Assembly (NCBI GenBank): GCA_004323695.1
Contig: SCRU01000170.1
Location: forward strand, 1-45,193
Source of the DNA: Burkholderiaceae bacterium
GTDB lineage: Bacteria > Pseudomonadota > Gammaproteobacteria > Burkholderiales > Burkholderiaceae_C
DNA: 45,193 nucleotides
Direction: 5' to 3'
The stretch's first letter is position 1. The number at the start of each line of letters is the position of its first letter. The position numbers and the translations under genes were made by a program. The notes below the pieces were generated by a model. It did not search any database. It saw only the letters and a list, made by a program, of their open reading frames with translations, and was not told the DNA's origin. Below, piece after piece: positions 36,001 to 43,900 of this stretch.

Positions 36001-36891
36001 TTTGAGCGCATCGAACGCCAGCAATGCCTGCGTCTTCGCATCGGCCAGCTTGACATGGCTGGCCTGCACCGTGCCGCTGAGCTTGATCGATGCGCCGGGC
36101 GCCTGTTCGAACGCCAGTTTGAGGTCGGCGTCGATCACGCCGGCCTGCAGCCGCACCGGCAAGCTCGCCGGCAAGTAGCCCAAATAAGGCGCGAGATCGA
36201 CCCCGGCCAGCTTGAATGTGGCCTCGGTCTTGCGCGTCTGGGCAAATGGCGTGGCCTCGGCGGCCGAATCGAAACGGCTGCCGTTCAGGGTGAAAGCCAG
36301 CCGCGGCGTCACCAACACATCGCGCTTGGAATCCAGGTTGCTCAGGAACGGCACGCTCAGGGTCAGGCCGCGCACCTGCTGGGTCTTGCCTACCACTTTG
36401 TCGGAAAAGTCCACCGAGCCACCGTTCAGCACCAGGTTGTACAGCGCAAAGTGCACTGGCTTGCCCGCTGGTTTGGAGGACGACCGGTCGAACCGGGTCA
36501 GGATGTCATCGATGTCGTAGTGCCCCGCACTCTCGCGCACCAGCTTGAGGCTGGGGTCGTTGATCGTGATGCCGTCGACCACCGGTGCCAGGCGCAGCAG
36601 CGACTGAATCGAACCGTTGATATAGATCCGCCCGATGTGCAACTGCTGCCCGGCCCCGTCGGCTGTCGCCACCGCAAGGTTGGTCAATGTCAACTCCAGC
36701 GTCCAGGGCTTGAAATTGACCGCGCCGATCGTGACCTTGCGGCCCAACTGTTCGCTGGCAATTTTCTGCCCCTCGCTCTTGAGGAGGGGCGGCACGGCCA
36801 GCCAGCCGACCAGCCACAGTGCCAACACCGCCAGGACAACCCAGGCGGCACGCCGCACCCACTTGCTGGCCCTGATGGATTGCGCATTCAT
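33070..36891 (-). CDS. Very large DUF748/AsmA-like envelope protein with OmpA-like end
   Basis: A 1273-residue protein. One N-terminal membrane helix (about 13-32, AAWVVLAVLALWLVGWLAV) anchors it; the long middle is made of repetitive beta-rich AsmA/DUF748 segments (for example LTLTNLAVATADGAGQQLHI, ITINDPSLKLVRESAGHYDI). A C-terminal part near 1100-1260 looks OmpA-like (VVFAPGSATLTPEARAGLDK and DAERAGYRRERLNAMVRAEK). AsmA-like proteins are thought to bridge the envelope and move phospholipids. The start ATG at 36891 is chosen because the upstream in-frame codons overlap a hairpin array. It has Ala/Gly/Pro-rich linkers and one repeat copy. Confidence 0.85.
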   Translation of the reverse strand: MNAQSIRASKWVRRAAWVVLAVLALWLVGWLAVPPLLKSEGQKIASEQLGRKVTIGAVNFKPWTLELTLTNLAVATADGAGQQLHIGRIYINGSIQSLLRLAPVVDGITINDPSLKLVRESAGHYDIDDILTRFDRSSSKPAGKPVHFALYNLVLNGGSVDFSDKVVGKTQQVRGLTLSVPFLSNLDSKRDVLVTPRLAFTLNGSRFDSAAEATPFAQTRKTEATFKLAGVDLAPYLGYLPASLPVRLQAGVIDADLKLAFEQAPGASIKLSGTVQASHVKLADAKTQALLAFDALKVTMADVEPLARQAKISSIELTGPDLAVRRDPAGRLNLDFTTAPPAAVTAANGVAGDTAPAAPHAEASPWKVEVDKVAVRGGTVNWTDETTAPHAQLALRDLVFDAAGIALPFAQPLQFSGSALLDAGAPGAAAKGAAAQRSSLTFGGSATDRSASVAANVVTLPLSLAAPYLAAYLEPGLSGDLSAQLNVDWKAQPAGSQASGVQIGVKDLKLDHPALTGGRVVAKTPGRHSPAPALPGAGQIRVSDARIDLDQRTVRLGQVVVTDPHVSVERGADKRWMFEHWLKHPAAAPAHQRAALSRYAESKQVKPHTNPWKIAINDVAVDGGAVSYRDAAGPRPVAFDVSKLQVQLKDFSLDARQPSPLRVSASIGAGRTEPGRLEFDGNLGLAPLSAQGRLHAVRLPLQAFAPYFDNTLNVRLRRADASFNGRVHYLQSKAGPVVQVAGDSALEDLQADTVAQPAEGTQQPAIAAEPLLRWKALSVRGLDLAMKPGAATRVNVRETALSDFYARVIINPSGRINLQDLVKPKTPPGAAAPGKAAAAPAVAVAAASAPAPIIHIGPISLINGKVLFSDHFIKPNYSADLTQLTGKLSAFSSVAPAGAPQMADLTLSGRAEGTASLEITGKLNPLAKPLALDITGKVHDLELPPLSPYAVKYSGHEIERGKMSMDVHYVVLPDGQLTAKNNLVLNQLSFGDEVKGAPASLPVKLAVALLADRDGVINLDLPISGSLNDPQFSLGPIIFKAIINIIVKAVTAPFSLIANAFGGSGGQQLNTVVFAPGSATLTPEARAGLDKVAKVLTERPSLQMTVVGAADLDAERAGYRRERLNAMVRAEKRREMLLDPGKATASAAAAPASAASGATPAITVSQSEYPELLKRVYRHADITKPRNLIGFAKDIPQPEMESLLMANIPVTEDSMRQLALARGEAVKDYLASKQVPSNQLFLGAPKALADQAASSGTADAKWIPHADLSLATK
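35031..35097 (+). repeat. AT-rich palindromic element inside the DUF748 gene
   Basis: CTACATCATTAATAGCAATC gives the inverted-repeat head, followed by CCATGGATTGGTATGGGGTT and TGTTTTGATTCAGCAT. AT-rich against a GC-rich gene. It encodes roughly KIAINDVAVDGGAV on the minus strand, which fits a normal DUF748 strand motif. Confidence 0.45.
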
Positions 36892-36935
36892 CGGGCCTAG
36901 TGTATTCAATACGCAAAGGCACAGCCAGAATGAGA

Positions 36936-37089
36936 AAGCCCGGCGGATCAGCCTGCAGCCGATCCAACCGGGCTTGACGGCAGCCAAAAGGCCAGTGCCG
37001 TCTGGTTTCGCAGGCGGGAGATTGAAGTCCCGCACTGCGCAGGAAGCAATGGATTGCTTCCAGGACAAGCCGGGGCTGCTTCGTCAGCC
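36936..37089. other. Array of five consecutive hairpins upstream of the DUF748 gene
   Basis: Five good stem-loops follow one another with short gaps. (1) 36936-36975: AAGCCCGG / CCGGGCTT enclosing GGATC / GATCC. (2) 36976-37002: GACGGCA / TGCCGTC enclosing GCC-AAAA-GGC. (3) 37009-37039: CGCAGGCGGGA / TCCCGC-A-CTGCG. (4) 37042-37061: GGAAGCAA / TTGCTTCC, perfect. (5) 37074-37089: GGCTG / CAGCC. On the minus strand the array precedes the DUF748 start by about 45 bp, and hairpin 1 ends in CTTTCTC. It may be a structured leader RNA, an intergenic REP-type cluster, or a small RNA. Confidence 0.6.
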
Positions 37090-37452
37090 ACACCTTGCGG
37101 CGGGGACTGGCTCCTACCGGCGAACGCCCAATTGCTCAGGCTCTGTCACCTTAGTCACTGGCTAGCGCAATTGCAAATCGGGTTTTCAATGAGCCCGGAA
37201 GGCGCGATTGCAAGATTTTCAGAAAATTACGCCCGCATCATCGGCCGGCGCCAGCGCGCGGCCGAACGCCGCTGCCAGGGCTTGGGCGGGCCGCACCGGA
37301 TCGCTGGCGATGCACGCCGGAGCGCCCAGTGGTCGGCGCCGAAAGCGGACAACCAGCTATTGATTGAGGAGTGAGCGGCCACCGGGCCCGCCGAAGGCGC
37401 GCGGCCGGCCAGGCCAGGCCGCAACGCAGCTCGGGTCGTTTTTTCATCAAAA
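37090..37452. other. Stretch with no supported gene between the hairpin array and the LexA box
   Basis: About 360 bp. Several short open frames occur on both strands (for example plus 37189-37374, 61 codons; minus fragments near 37225-37430), but none has a good ribosome-binding site or recognisable family. The minus-strand frame reading IASDPVRPAQALAAAFGRAL has coding-like GC at third positions but no start codon, so it may be a decayed gene end. Confidence 0.4.
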
Positions 37453-37468
37453 CTGTGTTAAAATACAG
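37453..37468. promoter_or_regulatory. LexA-type (SOS) box
   Basis: CTGTGTTAAAATACAG fits CTGT-N8-ACAG, the LexA operator of gamma- and betaproteobacteria, with AT-rich centre and flanks. TTAAAAT inside it resembles a -10 box. It lies about 45 bp upstream of the transglycosylase promoter and 560 bp from the DUF748 start; no classic SOS gene is adjacent. Confidence 0.55.
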
Positions 37469-37511
37469 TGTTTATAGATCAAAATTTGAGTAAACCATCT
37501 ATCTTTTATTC

Positions 37512-37541
37512 TTGACCCGGTATTTGAAGGCAACCTAGAAT
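37512..37541 (+). promoter_or_regulatory. Promoter of the lytic transglycosylase gene
   Basis: TTGACC (37512-37517), 18-bp spacer, TAGAAT (37536-37541). The predicted start near 37548 leaves an untranslated leader of about 178 nt before the ATG, longer than usual. I see no recognised riboswitch core in it. Confidence 0.65.
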
Positions 37542-37725
37542 CCGCGAGTCTTGGGAATATCTAGGGATAACCCGTAATCGCTGCCGACCCACGGCTAAGT
37601 CGATTCACCGCCAGAGTCTTGATGGCATCAGGTGAGTCCGATGGCGTACCAATCCAAACGAGGAGTCCTGTTCGCGGTGCTGCAATCCGGCACGCGCAGC
37701 AGCCCCCGCGTAGAAAGGAAGAGCT

Positions 37726-38520
37726 ATGACAGCGTTAGCAACATCGGCCCGGGGCTTGCGAGTCTTCGCATCCGACGTGGTCGACGGATTTTTTGAAATC
37801 ACCCACAACAGCCTGGCCCTTTTGGGCATCGCCCTGGTGTTCTTCGTGATCACCCTGGCAGTGCGCCCGGATCTGCGTCAGACCGGTGAGGACAAACTCG
37901 CCGGCTGGCTGCAATCGCGCCAGATCGCCGCCGCCGGCGTGGTGGCCGACCCCGATGCGGCGGATCGCGTCGCCGTGGCCGACCCGAAGGATCTGCCCAA
38001 ACAGCAGGCGGCCGTGGCGTACTGGCTCAGCAAGAAATACCATGTGGCGCCCGGGCCCGTGGGCGCGCTGGTGGCCGAGGCGTACCAGATCGGGGCCCGC
38101 GCCAAGCTGGACCCGACGCTGATTCTGGCCGTCGTGGCAATCGAGTCGGGGTTCAACCCGTTTGCCCAGAGCCCGGTTGGCGCGCAGGGTCTGATGCAGG
38201 TGATGACCAAGGTGCATTCCGACAAATATCAGAGCTTTGGCGGCATGACGGCCGCCTTCGACCCGATCACCAACCTTCGCGTGGGCGTCAAGGTCCTGCA
38301 GGACTGCATTGCCCGTGCCGGCTCCATCCAGGGCGGGCTCAAATACTACGTGGGCGCGGCCAATATCCAGGACGATGGCGGCTATGCCAGCAAGGTGCTG
38401 GCCGAGCGCGCGCGGCTGTACAAGGTTGCGACTGGACACGCGGTTCCGCCGGACCCCGGCGCTGCGGCGCCCAAGCTGATGGCGGGCGGCGTGAAGGTCG
38501 CATCGGCCTCCCTGTATTGA
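37726..38520 (+). CDS. Lytic murein transglycosylase (SLT domain)
   Basis: A 264-residue protein with one N-terminal membrane helix (about 29-47, SLALLGIALVFFVITLAV), not a cleaved signal, so the enzyme is probably inner-membrane anchored facing the periplasm. The SLT domain has the catalytic Glu in VVAIESGFNPFAQSPVGAQG, then GLMQVM and the late GSIQGGLKYYVGAANI, with the sugar-site NLRVGVKVLQDCI. It cleaves peptidoglycan glycan strands with formation of anhydro-muropeptides. AAGGAAG precedes the ATG. A long leader and a LexA-type box lie upstream; a link to SOS is only possible. It ends about 75 bp before the glyA riboswitch. Confidence 0.9.
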   Translation: MTALATSARGLRVFASDVVDGFFEITHNSLALLGIALVFFVITLAVRPDLRQTGEDKLAGWLQSRQIAAAGVVADPDAADRVAVADPKDLPKQQAAVAYWLSKKYHVAPGPVGALVAEAYQIGARAKLDPTLILAVVAIESGFNPFAQSPVGAQGLMQVMTKVHSDKYQSFGGMTAAFDPITNLRVGVKVLQDCIARAGSIQGGLKYYVGAANIQDDGGYASKVLAERARLYKVATGHAVPPDPGAAAPKLMAGGVKVASASLY

Positions 38521-38595
38521 TGCCTGGCTGCGCCGGCTTGCCCGTATTCGGGGGGCTTTCCCGCGCGAAGCCCGGGCCGGTCAGCTACACTTCGA

Positions 38596-38720
38596 CGGTA
38601 CGCGACTGGCGATAGGCGCGGCCCCGCGCAGGCGGGCTGCCGGCGCTGACGTGGGACACCACCGGGAAGCGTGCCGCCCCCGTCTTTCTGGACCGTGGCG
38701 TTTTGCCGTTCGCCTGGGCA
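38596..38720 (+). ncRNA. ZTP (pfl) riboswitch upstream of glyA
   Basis: The conserved pfl motif is recognisable: the 5' core CGCGACTGGCGATAGG (consensus CGUGACUGGCG), a middle ACACCACCGGGAAGCG (consensus CCACYGGGGAGC), and the 3' core CCGTTCGCCTGGGCA (consensus CCGYYCGCCUGGGCA). It senses ZTP/ZMP, the alarmone of 10-formyl-tetrahydrofolate shortage, and switches on one-carbon genes. It lies 51 bp before the glyA start. Confidence 0.88.
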
Positions 38721-38771
38721 GCCCTTGTTTCATTCATGCAATGACAGGGAACGTCGTCTTGAAGGACTGCC

Positions 38772-40016
38772 ATGTACCACCGCAATATCCTCGTTGAACA
38801 AACCGACCCCGAGCTGTGGGCCGCCATTCTGGCCGAGAACACCCGCCAGGAACAGCACATCGAGCTGATCGCCTCGGAAAACTACGCCTCGCCCGCCGTC
38901 ATGGCCGCGCAGGGCTCCCAGCTCACGAACAAATACGCGGAGGGCTATCCCGGCAAGCGCTATTACGGCGGCTGCGAAAACGTGGATGTGGCCGAACAAC
39001 TGGCCATCGACCGCGTCAAGCAGATCTTCGGTGCCGAAGCTGCCAACGTACAGCCGCATTCGGGCGCGCAGGCGAACGAGGCCGTGTTCATGGCGTTTCT
39101 GAAGCCGGGCGACACCATCATGGGGATGAGCCTGGCAGAAGGCGGCCACCTGACGCACGGCATGGCGCTGAACATGAGCGGCAAATGGTTCAACGTGGTG
39201 AGCTACGGCCTGAACGAGCGCGAAGAAATCGATTACGACGCGATGGAGCGCAAGGCCCACGAACACAAGCCAAAACTGATCATAGCCGGTGCCAGTGCTT
39301 ATTCTCTTGCTATTGATTTTGCAAAATTCGCGAAAGTCGCGAAAGATGTTGGCGCCATCTTCATGGTCGACATGGCGCATTACGCGGGGCTGATCGCGGC
39401 CGGCATCTACCCCAATCCGGTGCCGCATGCCGACGTGGTGACCAGCACCACCCACAAGAGCCTGCGCGGCCCGCGCGGCGGCGTCATCTTGATGAAGGCG
39501 CAGCACGAGAAGGCCATCAACAGCGCCATCTTCCCCGGGCTGCAGGGCGGCCCGCTGATGCACGTGATCGCGGCCAAGGCGGTGGCCTTCAAGGAAGCGC
39601 TCACGCCGGAATTCAAGACCTACCAGCAGCAGGTCCTGACGAATGCGCGCATCGTCGCCGAAACACTGGCGTCGCGCGGCCTGCGCATCGTGAGCGGGCG
39701 CACCGAGAGCCACGTCATGCTGGTGGATCTGCGCGCCAAGGGCATCACCGGCAAGGAAGCGGAAGCCGTGCTGGGCAGCGCCCACATGACGATCAACAAG
39801 AACGCCATTCCGAACGACCCGGAAAAGCCGATGGTGACCAGCGGCGTGCGCGTCGGCACGCCGGCCATGACCACGCGCGGCTTCATGGACGAAGAGGCCC
39901 GCGCCACCGCGAACCTGATTGCCGACGTGCTGGACAACCCGCGCGACGCCGCCAACATCGAGACTGTGCGCGCCAAGGTCAACGCGCTGACCAGCCGGTT
40001 CCCGGTGTACCGCTAG
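38772..40016 (+). CDS. glyA: Serine hydroxymethyltransferase
   Basis: A 414-residue PLP enzyme that interconverts serine and glycine and loads tetrahydrofolate with one-carbon units. The PLP lysine is in [40 protein letters not shown] and [20 protein letters not shown] are hallmarks. The start ATG follows AAGGACTGCC. Near residues 168-190 ([20 protein letters not shown]) the DNA is unusually AT-rich because of a repeat copy, but the protein stays canonical in length. Regulated by the ZTP riboswitch and followed 17 bp later by nrdR. Confidence 0.98.
   Translation: MYHRNILVEQTDPELWAAILAENTRQEQHIELIASENYASPAVMAAQGSQLTNKYAEGYPGKRYYGGCENVDVAEQLAIDRVKQIFGAEAANVQPHSGAQANEAVFMAFLKPGDTIMGMSLAEGGHLTHGMALNMSGKWFNVVSYGLNEREEIDYDAMERKAHEHKPKLIIAGASAYSLAIDFAKFAKVAKDVGAIFMVDMAHYAGLIAAGIYPNPVPHADVVTSTTHKSLRGPRGGVILMKAQHEKAINSAIFPGLQGGPLMHVIAAKAVAFKEALTPEFKTYQQQVLTNARIVAETLASRGLRIVSGRTESHVMLVDLRAKGITGKEAEAVLGSAHMTINKNAIPNDPEKPMVTSGVRVGTPAMTTRGFMDEEARATANLIADVLDNPRDAANIETVRAKVNALTSRFPVYR
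39275..39345 (+). repeat. AT-rich palindromic element inside glyA (degenerate)
   Basis: ATCATAGCCGGTGCCAGTGC, then TTATTCTCTTGCTATTGATT and TTGCAAAATTC. The order ATAGC, GGCGCTTATTC-like and GATTTTGCAAAA matches the family tail, and the codons (TCT CTT GCT ATT GAT TTT GCA AAA) are unlike the GC-rich codons on both sides. The protein motif is normal, so chance resemblance cannot be excluded. Confidence 0.4.
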
Positions 40017-40033
40017 ATTGATGCGGGCCCCAC

Positions 40034-40483
40034 ATGAAGTGCCCGTTCTGCGGCCACACCGACACCCAGGTCGTTGAAACCCGGATCTCGGAGGACGCCG
40101 ACTTCATCCGTCGCCGGCGCCAGTGCGCCGCCTGCGAGAAGCGCTTCACCACCTACGAGCGCCCCGACGTGAGCTTTCCGGCCGTCGTCAAGAAGGACGG
40201 GCGCCGCATCGAGTTCGAGCGCGCCAAGCTGCGCGCCTCCATGAACCTGGCGCTGCGCAAGCGTCCGGTGAGCACCGAGCAGATCGACGGCGCGATCGAG
40301 CGCATCGAGGAGAAGCTGCTCGGCCTGGGCCAGCGCGAGGTGCCATCTAACCGCATTGGCGAGCTCGTGATGCGCGAGCTCAAGAAACTCGACAAGGTGG
40401 CCTACGTGCGCTTTGCCAGCGTGTACCGCAGCTTCGAGGATATTGACGAGTTCAAGACACTGGTCGACGCGGTGCGCCGGTAA
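40034..40483 (+). CDS. nrdR: Transcriptional repressor NrdR
   Basis: A 149-residue repressor of ribonucleotide reductase genes. The zinc ribbon is [15 protein letters not shown] with [13 protein letters not shown]; the ATP-cone domain follows ([20 protein letters not shown] to [20 protein letters not shown]). It binds NrdR boxes near nrd promoters when ATP/dATP levels are right. glyA-nrdR order is common in proteobacteria. ATG at 40034 is the family start. Confidence 0.97.
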   Translation: MKCPFCGHTDTQVVETRISEDADFIRRRRQCAACEKRFTTYERPDVSFPAVVKKDGRRIEFERAKLRASMNLALRKRPVSTEQIDGAIERIEEKLLGLGQREVPSNRIGELVMRELKKLDKVAYVRFASVYRSFEDIDEFKTLVDAVRR

Positions 40484-40493
40484 CCGGTTCGTG

Positions 40494-40925
40494 TCAACGA
40501 TTCCAGCAGGTCGCTGCGTCACCGGAGGATTGTCCCTTGACGCCGAGATTGGAGAGCGTCAGGTTGCCGCAGGTGTTGTCGGTCCAGCCGCTGGGCGTGG
40601 CGATCAGCAGGAACGAGGTGGCGGTTGTGGCCGACGCGTCCAGGGCCACGTCATAGCGTTTCGCCCCTTCCACCGGCGCCGCCTGCAACCGGTCGGGCAA
40701 CTGCGGCGCAGTGCCCGCGGTAGTCACGTAGCGGAAATTGCTGGCGCGATACCGTTCCATGAACTGGGCCGCTTCCAGCAACACGGTCTTGGCGGCGGCA
40801 CGGTGGCCGCGCTCGATATAGGCCCGGTAAGACGGCACGGCCACAGCCGCCAGGATGCCGATGATGGCGATCGTGATCATGACCTCGATCAGCGTGAACC
40901 CCCCTGATTTGCGAATTCGCCCCAT
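40494..40925 (-). CDS. pilE: Type IV pilin (PilE-type)
   Basis: A 143-residue prepilin. The leader MGRIRKSGG is followed by FTLIEVMITIAIIGILAAVA: PilD cleaves before Phe and the Glu at +5 is present. The rest is an alpha-helix then beta-sheet head with a C-terminal disulfide-type pair (NTCGNLTLSNLGVK ... DAATCWNR). It would be a major or minor pilin subunit. The in-frame open reading extends upstream to 41303 through pilY1, but ATG at 40925 fits the pilin leader. It follows pilY1 by 38 bp, ending a type IV pilus cluster. Confidence 0.93.
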   Translation of the reverse strand: MGRIRKSGGFTLIEVMITIAIIGILAAVAVPSYRAYIERGHRAAAKTVLLEAAQFMERYRASNFRYVTTAGTAPQLPDRLQAAPVEGAKRYDVALDASATTATSFLLIATPSGWTDNTCGNLTLSNLGVKGQSSGDAATCWNR

Positions 40926-40963
40926 CGTGATTCCCTTCCTCGGATGCAGACACCGGCCCGCGG

Positions 40964-43900
40964 TCATTTGAGTTGGCGCCAGACCTGCCGGCGTCCGCGG
41001 GGACTTGCCGTGGGCGCCGTCAGATCGATACTGATCACCCGGGTCCTGCCGTCGACACCGTTGATCGACACGCTCTGTTCGCCACCCGTTCCGGTGACAA
41101 ACGAAGTGGTGCTGATGGTGTCGTTGAACACGGTCTGGCTGATGTACAGCGTGGGCTGGCGCCCGTCCTGCAGCACGAACACCCCGCGCGGCGAGCCGCC
41201 GCGTATCCGCACCGAGTTTTCGTCCAGATTCGCGAACACCTTGCGATAACCCCCGGTCATCGCATCGACCCCCGTGATCCATGCGTCCAGACCGGCATCG
41301 CATTCATCGGTGCTCGGCACGATCGAGGTGAACAAGAACGCATCAACCACGCCGGCCACCGTGTACCGTACCGGCGGTGCGATCACGCGTTCGCCGGCAA
41401 CCACGTTCGCGCCCTTGAGCTCGACAATCCAGCCCTTTTTGCCGGTCACGGTAAACCAGTCCGGTGTCGCGCTCGTCGATGTCGTGCGCACATCGCTTCC
41501 AACGCCAGCAGCAATCGTCATCGATGACAGGCTTGCATCCGTGACAAATGCTAATGTATTGAGGTCGTGCAGCAGGTCGTCGTAAATCCCGTACAGGGCC
41601 TGCACATTGGTGGTGGCGGGATCCGACGCACTCAGGTAGCTGCCCGTTCCGAAATAGACCATGTTGCCCCCCTGGGTCTTAGCACTGGCCGGGGCCGGCC
41701 CGACCCTGATTTCCGCCGTGATCGGACGCCCGGCAGCAGGCGCCTTGTAGATCAGTGCGCCGGCCGAACTCCAGTTGGCGGGATTACTGTCGCCCAGTTT
41801 GAATCGCCAGATATTGCCCTTGTAGTCGGCCCCGTAGACGTAGTCGATGGTGTCCTGATCGCCCGACGTCTTGCGGACAATCTCGATCGCTCCCATGCCA
41901 TTGACCGTCACGGTGTTTGTCGGAATCACCCGCACGATGGCGCCGGTGTCGAGCCGCACGACGTAGAGGTTCGAGGTTCCAGCCGCGCTGTTGTAGCCAT
42001 TCCCGAAAATGGCAACCCAAGTTCCGTTGGCGAGCTTGCCGATGGCAGGCCGCCCCATGATGTTGCCGAATCGGGCCGCGTAGCCGTTGGCGTCGCCCGG
42101 GTCGGCCGCCAGCAAAGCGGTCTTGTTGATTTCCCACAGGATGCTGTTGGCCGAGAAGGTCTTCGAGCTGGCGTCGATCGCGAACACGGTGGGCGCACCG
42201 TCGCCACCAGCGCCCGCCACGACGGTGCGCCACTTCACCGCGGCGTCGGTCGGCGTGGCGATCTTCGCGTGCCCGATCCCGATCGCGCCGTCCACCAGAT
42301 TGCGGTGCTGATAGCCGGGGCTCGCCAGCTCCTTGATGTTCGCGCGCGCGGCCTGCGGCATGAAGCCCAGCAATTCCGCGCCGCCGCCGGCGTCGGCTTG
42401 GGCATCGAAGATGTGGAAGAAGCCGTTGTTGGTTCCCACGGCCAGCATCTCGAAATTGATGGAATCCAGATACGCGGCGTAGCTCGGATCACTCGCCGAA
42501 TAGCCGTAATCTTTCCTGGAGATGATTTGCGGGTCCGAGTTGACGATATCGCCCAGAACCGACCCCTGCGCCCCGGCGGCCGTGGTGCCGCGGTTGCGCA
42601 GCGCGCCTCCGTTGCGCTCTTCCGCGCTCTTGTCGCCCAGCAGATAGGCCAGCGTTGCCGCGTCCCCGAAATCCGCCTGTTCCGCAGGGCTCATGGCACC
42701 GAAGCTGCCGGGCCCGAGCGCGATCGGCGGGCTGCTGCCGCCGCGCCCCAGAAACAACCGCGTGCGCAGCGCCGGCGCGGGAAGCACCGCGGAAGCCTCC
42801 CACAGGGGCGTGTTGGACACCTCCCCCGCCGGGGAGACGCCAAACGCGTACAGGCGCGACGACCAGGTCAATGAATCGTAATTCGCCTGATAAATGGCAG
42901 CAGAACCCAGGCTGCGCTGCCCCACCCCGACCACGCTGGTACTGGCCACCGCGGCCAGCGCGGCGGCCGACCGGAACGCCTTGCCCATCTGATCCGGCAA
43001 CTGCGCGGGGTTGCTGATCCGGAAATAGTTGGTGGGATCCCCCCTGGCGTCGGTAATGCCCGCACCGCCATATTTGGCCGCATACCAGAGCGGATCGTGC
43101 GGAAGATAGCCCGCGGCCGAAGCACCTGCCCCGAAGTCGAACGTGCGCGTCGTGGCGGTCGTAGGCAGCACCGCGGCGTTGATGCGCGTGCCGTTCGACG
43201 GCGCCGGGTCCTGCGCAGTGGGCGTGGTAAGCGTATCGAGGTAGTACTTGACGCCAGGGCTGCCGCCGCCGGGCTTGCTCGTCATGTCCAGATAGAGACC
43301 GTCCTTGGCGGTGCCGGTGATCGAGTAGCCGACGTGCATCTCGATGCCGGCGGCCGTGGTGTTCAGCGGCGACAGCGCCAGCACCAGTTTGCCGGCCGCA
43401 TTCACGCTCACGTTGTAGCCGATGATGGCGTCCGTCTCGTTGTCCGTGCCTTCGTCGGAGTCGGAAAAATTCACGACGAACGACAGCGTCGGGCGCCCGC
43501 CATTGATGGCGGCGTTGTAGTCGACGCCCGTGGGGCCGCTCGTGTTGTTGAAGCTGTCCAGGTAGAACCCGGTGATGGCCCCCGTGGCCTGATACTGCCC
43601 AAAGGCCGAACTGCTGACATAGCTGGCGGGCCCAACGGACTTGGACACCGGAACAATGGAGATTTTTTTCCCGCCCCAGGTGACCTCGATCTTCGGCACC
43701 ACGCTGCCGAGCGCAACGGACAGCGTGTCCACCGGCTGGCCCGCCACCGTCGGCACCGCCGGCGATGCGGTCGGCGCCCCGATATCGACTCCGGTCACGC
43801 GAGCGAACCGGGCGACTGCCGCGGCATAGTAGCTTCCCTGTGATTGGGTGGCGTCCGGTGCATGGCCGCGAATCTGCGCGAACGAGTTCGCCGGCTTGGC

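Noticed and set aside
37189-37374. A 61-codon plus-strand ORF beginning MSPEGAIARFSENYARIIGR
   Set aside because: No ribosome-binding site and no family; another frame on the other strand has similar coding bias, so neither was called.
38540-38740. Glycine riboswitch ahead of glyA
   Set aside because: The characteristic CGCCGAAGGGGCAA-type glycine aptamer core is absent, whereas all three pfl (ZTP) segments are present.
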